18,782 nt of DNA. It comes from JBBDST01 sp040904765 (GTDB lineage Bacteria; Actinomycetota; Nitriliruptoria; Nitriliruptorales; Nitriliruptoraceae). A program made the translations under genes and the position numbers. The stretch lies in contig JBBDST010000055.1 in assembly GCA_040904765.1 (NCBI GenBank), forward strand, positions 1-18,782, given 5' to 3'. Below the pieces are notes generated by a model that saw only the letters and a program-made list of their open reading frames with translations, was not told the DNA's origin and did not search any database. Positions 14,730-18,782 of this stretch are shown here, piece after piece. Within the stretch, counting starts at the first letter, position 1, and each line of letters starts with the position of its first letter.

Positions 14730-14759
14730 TTATCGGTTGGGTCAAGCAGGGTGTAGGCT
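14730..14759 (+). promoter_or_regulatory. Candidate promoter for bioY
   Basis: TTATCG (14730-14735), an 18-base spacer and TAGGCT (14754-14759), the latter preceded by TG. It would start transcription near 14766, about 30 bases before the bioY ATG. I see no obvious biotin-repressor (BirA or BioQ type) palindrome next to it. Confidence 0.35.
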
Positions 14760-14796
14760 ACGCGCTGACCCTTCCCAGCACGATTTGGAGTGAGAT

Positions 14797-15360
14797 ATGA
14801 CCTCGTCATCAGTGCCCGCAGACCGTTTCGTTCCCGTTATCGCTGACCGCTTTGCCTCAACACGCGTGCGCGACGCAGCGATCATCGTAGGGTTCGCCAT
14901 CGCAATTGCACTGTCCGCTCAGGTCGCCTTCCCACTTCCCGGCACGCCCGTACCGGTTACCGGTCAGACGTTTGCGGTGCTCCTTGGCGCAGCCGCGCTA
15001 GGGCCTCGCAGAGCAACCATTGGAGCGGCACTGTTCCTTGGTGTGGGCCTTGCGGGCGTCCCGTGGTTTGCGATCACCGGTGGCGCAACCTTGGGTTACA
15101 TCGCAGGTTTCGTGGTTGCCGCCGCAGTCGTTGGCACACTCGCACGCCGAGGCTGGATCAACACTTTCCGCGGAGCTACAGCTGCCATGATTGTCGGCAA
15201 CATCGTGATCTACACGTTGGGTGTCACCGTACTGTCGCTTGTCACCGGGATGGCGTTGACTCAAGCATTCGCCGTCGGCGCCGTACCATTCTTCATCGGT
15301 GATGCCGTCAAGATCGCGTTAGCTTCAGTCGCCCTGCCGTTCGTGCAGCGCTACGTCTAG
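14797..15360 (+). CDS. bioY: Biotin transporter substrate-binding subunit BioY
   Basis: 187 residues, the usual length. BioY is the S-component of the ECF biotin transporter: a six-helix membrane protein that binds biotin. The family hallmark GTPVPVTGQTFAVLLGAAALG (about 49-69) is intact, with a GATLGYIAGF turn (about 96-105) later; most of the rest is hydrophobic helices. GGAG lies about eight bases before the ATG. No bioM/bioN ATPase or T-component gene is adjacent, so it either works alone, as reported for some solitary BioY proteins, or shares a general ECF module encoded elsewhere. The stop is three bases from the stop of convergent metF. Confidence 0.95.
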   Translation: MTSSSVPADRFVPVIADRFASTRVRDAAIIVGFAIAIALSAQVAFPLPGTPVPVTGQTFAVLLGAAALGPRRATIGAALFLGVGLAGVPWFAITGGATLGYIAGFVVAAAVVGTLARRGWINTFRGATAAMIVGNIVIYTLGVTVLSLVTGMALTQAFAVGAVPFFIGDAVKIALASVALPFVQRYV

Positions 15361-15363
15361 CCG

Positions 15364-16233
15364 CTAGTTCACGACCGGCTCGTGTTGCAGCGCGGCATAG
15401 ATACTCCGTGTCGCCTGAGAACGGTTCAGCGTGTAAAAGTGCAAACCTGGCGCGCCGGCAGCCAATAGGTCAGCACACAGTTGGGTCGCCGTCTCTACAC
15501 CAATGGCCTCTACCTCTTGTGGGGTCGTGGCATCCGCAAGCCGATTTTTCAACCATGTGGGAAACGCGGCTCCAGACAGGGCGGCGAACCGTTGAATCTG
15601 CGACACGTTGGTCACCGGCATGATGCCAGGAATCACCGGCGTGTTACAGCCGTGACGGTCAAGATCGTCAATGAGCCGTAAATACACGTCAGCATCGAAG
15701 AAAAACTGCGTGATCGCAAAATCGGCAGCCTTACATTTCTCGGCTAGAAATCGCCGGTCAGAAGCCAAATTTGGTGACTCCGGGTGGCCTTCAGGATGGG
15801 CGGCAACTCCGACTGAGAACTGGCCTCCACCGACTTCGCGGGCAAGTTCAACCAGCTCGTGGGCATGCGCTAACTCACGGATCGGATCCGGATCGTCAAC
15901 CGGCGCATCACCTCGCAGCGCCATAATGTTGGCAACTCCGGCGTCGCGGTAACGCGCCAAGATTTCGACAAGTTCCGTGCGTGTATGTGCCACGGTCGTT
16001 AGGTGCGCCATCGGCGGAATCGAAGTGTTGTTCAGCATTTCGATTACGAGCTCGTGGGTGCGTTCTCTCGTTGCGCCGCCAGCTCCGTAGGTGACCGACA
16101 CGAACGATGGAGCTAGCGGTTCAAGTTCGCGTACTGTCGCACGCAATGCGTCTCGCCCCTCATCAGTCTTTGGAGGAAAAAATTCAAACGACGTTGTGAC
16201 TGATTGTTGTAGCAACAGGTCGATCCGAGTCAT
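15364..16233 (-). CDS. metF: 5,10-methylenetetrahydrofolate reductase
   Basis: 289 residues, FAD-dependent TIM barrel of the bacterial short type with no regulatory C-terminal domain. It reduces methylene-THF to methyl-THF, the methyl donor for MetH. Signatures: SFEFFPPKTDEG with catalytic Glu17 (E. coli Glu28), VTYGAGG (47-53), ALRGD with Asp109 (E. coli Asp120), and the late motifs FFFDADVY and PGIMPV. The ATG overlaps the TGA of the upstream flavoprotein gene (ATGA), so the two are translationally coupled and metF is third of the metH-flavoprotein-metF operon. Its stop almost touches that of convergent bioY. Confidence 0.97.
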   Translation of the reverse strand: MTRIDLLLQQSVTTSFEFFPPKTDEGRDALRATVRELEPLAPSFVSVTYGAGGATRERTHELVIEMLNNTSIPPMAHLTTVAHTRTELVEILARYRDAGVANIMALRGDAPVDDPDPIRELAHAHELVELAREVGGGQFSVGVAAHPEGHPESPNLASDRRFLAEKCKAADFAITQFFFDADVYLRLIDDLDRHGCNTPVIPGIMPVTNVSQIQRFAALSGAAFPTWLKNRLADATTPQEVEAIGVETATQLCADLLAAGAPGLHFYTLNRSQATRSIYAALQHEPVVN

Positions 16234-16844
16234 ACTTCACCGCCCGGGGTGTAGGTCGGACGGTTCAGGTGAAACACTTCGCCAAGGGTTGCATAACCCG
16301 TCCCGCCCAGCCGACACAACGGATCTAAACGCTGTATGTCGGCGAGTCCTTCATCGGTCAAGATTGTCTGATCCAGACTGATATGGCAGACCTCGCCGAC
16401 AACGAGATGGGCGTCACCAAACGCCTGCTCGTGAACGAGGCGGCATTCAAACGCTGCTGGCGTGTCTGCAACTCGCGGAGGCGACAGCACCATCGACGGC
16501 GCTGAAGCAATCCCTACCAGCCCAAACTCGTCAATGTCTCGGGGTGCGGTCACGCTTGAGGCGTTCATGGCTTGAGCATGCCCGGCAGTAACCAGATTGA
16601 TGACAAATTCGCCGGTTTCACGAATGTTTGTCAACGTGTCTTTCACTCCAGTTGATGAGAACGCTAGATGCAGCGGGTTCGACGCAACCACCATGAAGTA
16701 TGAATGTGGAGCCAGGTTCGCGACCCCATCGGCACCTCGAGTTGATACCCAAGCGATTGGCCGCGGTACAACCAACGACGTGATCAGCGGGTACAGCGAC
16801 GATGGTGGGGCAGTTGCAGGTGACAGTTCTAGACGCTCACTCAT
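16230..16844 (-). CDS. Flavin-reductase-like FMN-binding flavoprotein in the metH-metF operon
   Basis: 204 residues of the flavin reductase/FMN-binding split-barrel family (DIM6/NTAB group). Visible: LVVPRPIAWVST (about 24-35), NLAPHSYF (43-50), NPLHLAFSS, a segment DTLTNIRETGEFVINLV that contacts the flavin in relatives, and a C-terminal GGTGYATLGEVFHL. Members bind FMN and either reduce free flavin with NAD(P)H or act as electron carriers. It starts 13 bases after the metH stop with AAGGA upstream and shares ATGA with metF. Operon position suggests it supplies electrons to MetF or to reductive reactivation of MetH; that is inference, not known for this family. It could instead be an unrelated flavoenzyme. 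Confidence 0.88.
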   Translation of the reverse strand: MSERLELSPATAPPSSLYPLITSLVVPRPIAWVSTRGADGVANLAPHSYFMVVASNPLHLAFSSTGVKDTLTNIRETGEFVINLVTAGHAQAMNASSVTAPRDIDEFGLVGIASAPSMVLSPPRVADTPAAFECRLVHEQAFGDAHLVVGEVCHISLDQTILTDEGLADIQRLDPLCRLGGTGYATLGEVFHLNRPTYTPGGEV

Positions 16845-16857
16845 CAGGAGTCCTTAT

Positions 16858-18782
16858 CTAGCGGGCGTTGAAGTATTTCGCCTCCGGATGATGCACGATA
16901 ATCGCGGAGGTGGATTGCTCTGGGTCGAGCATGAATTCCTCAGTGAGCGCAACACCGATAGCGGATGGATCGATTAATTTAAATAGCTTCTCTTGGTCTT
17001 CAAGATCTGGGCAGGCAGCGTAACCAAACGAGTAACGCGAGCCGCGATAGCTCTGACGGAACCAGTCTAAAACGGTCGGCCCATCATCGCCGGCCAGATT
17101 CAGTTCCTGGCGTACACGACGGTGCCACAGTTCAGCGAGCGCTTCAGCCATTTCAACCCCAAAGCCGTGCGCGAACAGATAATCCGTGTAACGGTCGTCA
17201 TCAAACAGGGTTTTGGCGATCGAACTAATACGCCGACCGACTGTCACTACCTGGGTCGCTAATAAGTCAACCTCGCCCGAATCGACCGGCCGGAAGAAGT
17301 CGGCAATGCACAAGAAACGGCCTCGGTCTTGCCGTGGGAAAGTGAAACGCACCCGTTCTTTTTCTAACGGTGCATCCGGCTCCCACACGATCAGGTCATC
17401 CCCGTCACTGTTTGCCGGGTAGTAGCCATACACCACCTCAGGCGTCAACGCATGTTCGGTCCGGGCCCGTTCAAGCCATTCACGTAACACCGGCCGGGCC
17501 GCCTCATCGATGAACGCCTGATATTGCTGCGGGGACCGACCACCTGGTGTGAAACCCCACTGGTTGCGAAACAGCGCTACCTCGTTTAAGAGTGGTGCAA
17601 CATCTTCAAGCGCGATTCCACGCACAACCCGCTGGCCGTAAAACGGTGCGACCGGGATGCTGACATCAGTGGCGACCGCCGAGCGGGCACGACCCTTTGC
17701 GTCGGTTACCGGGGCGGACTCTTCACGGACTGTTTTGGCAAACTGGCGCCGTTCTTTGCGTTCAGCCAGCGGCGTATCCACGCCGTCCTTTTGGGCAGCG
17801 AGAACCTGATCGAGGACCCGCAGACCCTCAAACGCGTCTTTGCAGTAGAACACATTCCCGTCATATATGGCCCGCAAATCGTCTTCGACGTAGCCCCGAG
17901 TCAACGCAGCCCCACCAAGTAGCACCGGATATTTCGCGAGACCACGCAGGTTCATCTCTTCTAAGTTGTCGCGCATCACGACCGTCGACTTCACCAGCAA
18001 ACCCGACATCCCGATAGCGGTGCAGGCGTGTCCTTCAGCTGCGGTAAGAATTGCATCAATCGGCTGTTTAATCCCAAGATTCACGATTTCGTAGCCATTG
18101 TTGCGCAAGATGATGTCGACCAGATTCTTGCCGATGTCGTGCACGTCACCTTTGACAGTGGCCAACAGCACCCGGCCTTTGGCTGACGTGTCAGCACCCG
18201 AAGCCTGAATAAACGGCTCGAGGTATCCGACCGCCGATTTCATCGCTTCAGCTGAACGCAGCACGAACGGCAGTTGCATCTGACCGGAGGCGAACAGTTC
18301 ACCTACTTCAGCCATGCCAGCCAGCAAAAAGTCGTTGATGATGGTTAACGGCGGATGAGCGGCGAGTGCCTCGTCAAGATCCGTTTCGATGCCGTCACGA
18401 TCCCCGTCGATAATCCGCAGCGGCAACCGTTCATCGACCGGCAGTTTCTCACGGTCGTCGCGAGACGACACATTATCTTGCGCACCATCAAACGCAGCCA
18501 TGAACGCCGTAAGTGGATCATGGCTGGGGTCATCACCACGACGGTTGTAAATCAGATCGCCAGCCAGACGCTGTTCCTCGTCAGGGATGCGGTGTAGCGG
18601 CACAATTTTGCCTGGATGCACGATCGCCGAATCCAGCCCGCGTTTGACTGCTTCGTCTAGAAACACTGAGTTCAACACGTGACGTGCACGCGGCGACAAG
18701 CCAAACGACACGTTTGAAACGCCCAGAGTGGTGGCACAGCCAGGAATGACACGTTTCACGGTTTCGATCGCATCAAGGGTTG
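16858..18782 (-). CDS. metH: Cobalamin-dependent methionine synthase, C-terminal two-thirds (N-terminus beyond window)
   Basis: About 641 residues are visible and the frame stays open to the right edge, so the N-terminal homocysteine-binding and most of the pterin-binding domain are missing from the window. The visible part opens with the end of the folate domain (LGVSNVSFGLSP). It continues with the helical cap, the cobalamin-binding motif DVHDIGKN (bases about 18120-18147; the His coordinates cobalt) with GMSGLLVKS and LLGGAALT after it, and ends with the AdoMet-binding activation domain (FTFPRQ, CIADFF, RYSFGYAACPD, LIDPSAIGVALTEEF). The activation domain is complete, so this MetH needs reductive reactivation with AdoMet and an electron donor. 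A GTG at 18759 looks like a start but is internal. First visible gene of the metH-flavoprotein-metF operon. Confidence 0.97.
   Translation of the reverse strand, partial: TLDAIETVKRVIPGCATTLGVSNVSFGLSPRARHVLNSVFLDEAVKRGLDSAIVHPGKIVPLHRIPDEEQRLAGDLIYNRRGDDPSHDPLTAFMAAFDGAQDNVSSRDDREKLPVDERLPLRIIDGDRDGIETDLDEALAAHPPLTIINDFLLAGMAEVGELFASGQMQLPFVLRSAEAMKSAVGYLEPFIQASGADTSAKGRVLLATVKGDVHDIGKNLVDIILRNNGYEIVNLGIKQPIDAILTAAEGHACTAIGMSGLLVKSTVVMRDNLEEMNLRGLAKYPVLLGGAALTRGYVEDDLRAIYDGNVFYCKDAFEGLRVLDQVLAAQKDGVDTPLAERKERRQFAKTVREESAPVTDAKGRARSAVATDVSIPVAPFYGQRVVRGIALEDVAPLLNEVALFRNQWGFTPGGRSPQQYQAFIDEAARPVLREWLERARTEHALTPEVVYGYYPANSDGDDLIVWEPDAPLEKERVRFTFPRQDRGRFLCIADFFRPVDSGEVDLLATQVVTVGRRISSIAKTLFDDDRYTDYLFAHGFGVEMAEALAELWHRRVRQELNLAGDDGPTVLDWFRQSYRGSRYSFGYAACPDLEDQEKLFKLIDPSAIGVALTEEFMLDPEQSTSAIIVHHPEAKYFNAR

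Noticed and set aside
18757..18759. GTG as the start of a separate 633-residue protein
   Set aside because: Residues before it (LDAIET) continue the MetH folate domain and the frame is open to the window edge, so it is an internal Val codon.
1..18782. Selenoprotein with in-frame TGA in this window
   Set aside because: Every recognised gene ends at a position normal for its family; I found no homologous extension past a TGA.

Overview
Taxon and overall character. The window is a dense, moderately G+C-rich bacterial chromosome segment. A WhiB-family Fe-S regulator is an almost exclusively actinobacterial marker. The segment combines it with a class A penicillin-binding protein, an ATP-type PEP carboxykinase, a selAB pair and a cobalamin-dependent methionine synthase. 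I infer an actinobacterium, possibly an Acidimicrobiia-like lineage. The phylum is fairly secure; the class is a guess. I see no insertion sequences, phage genes, tRNA or rRNA genes, or CRISPR arrays. No stretch over 300 bases lacks a gene.

Layout, left part. A class A PBP on the minus strand runs off the left edge (1-2135). It is divergent from a plus-strand run: a long-form NfeD protein, a VOC-fold protein, a WhiB-family regulator, a DSD1/D-threonine-aldolase-type PLP enzyme, a 2-keto-4-pentenoate hydratase-type FAH-fold enzyme, a 45-residue DUF4177-type protein and a Rid-family protein (2299-7343). Convergent to these is the overlapping pair selA-selB on the minus strand (7353-10548).

Layout, right part. 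A plus-strand Nudix hydrolase, metallo-beta-lactamase-fold protein and pckA follow (10620-14100), ending in a strong hairpin. Next come a minus-strand YdcF/SanA-type membrane protein divergent from bioY. A tight minus-strand operon closes the window: metH (truncated by the right edge), a flavin-reductase-type flavoprotein and metF.

How it fits together. The PBP, WhiB, DUF4177, Rid, Nudix and MBL genes keep the relative orientation I remember for the conserved actinobacterial neighbourhood around ponA2/whiB4 in Mycobacterium (Rv3672c-Rv3682) and wblA/crp in Streptomyces (around SCO3571-SCO3580). Here that core seems interrupted. NfeD and VOC lie between PBP and WhiB, the PLP enzyme and hydratase occupy the usual place of ArsA-like ATPases, selAB is spliced between Rid and Nudix, and pckA sits where crp would be expected. 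The right end is a one-carbon/methionine module in which a flavoprotein lies between the two enzymes that make and use 5-methyl-tetrahydrofolate.

Most notable points. The NfeD protease domain lacks both catalytic residues. The flavoprotein sits inside a metH-metF operon. A possible D-hydroxy-amino-acid catabolic module combines a PLP lyase, an FAH-fold enzyme and Rid. pckA is divergent in its substrate loop and has a hairpin against its ribosome binding site. A perfect 13-bp palindrome lies between selA and the Nudix gene. No computation or database search was run; all residue numbers were counted by hand.
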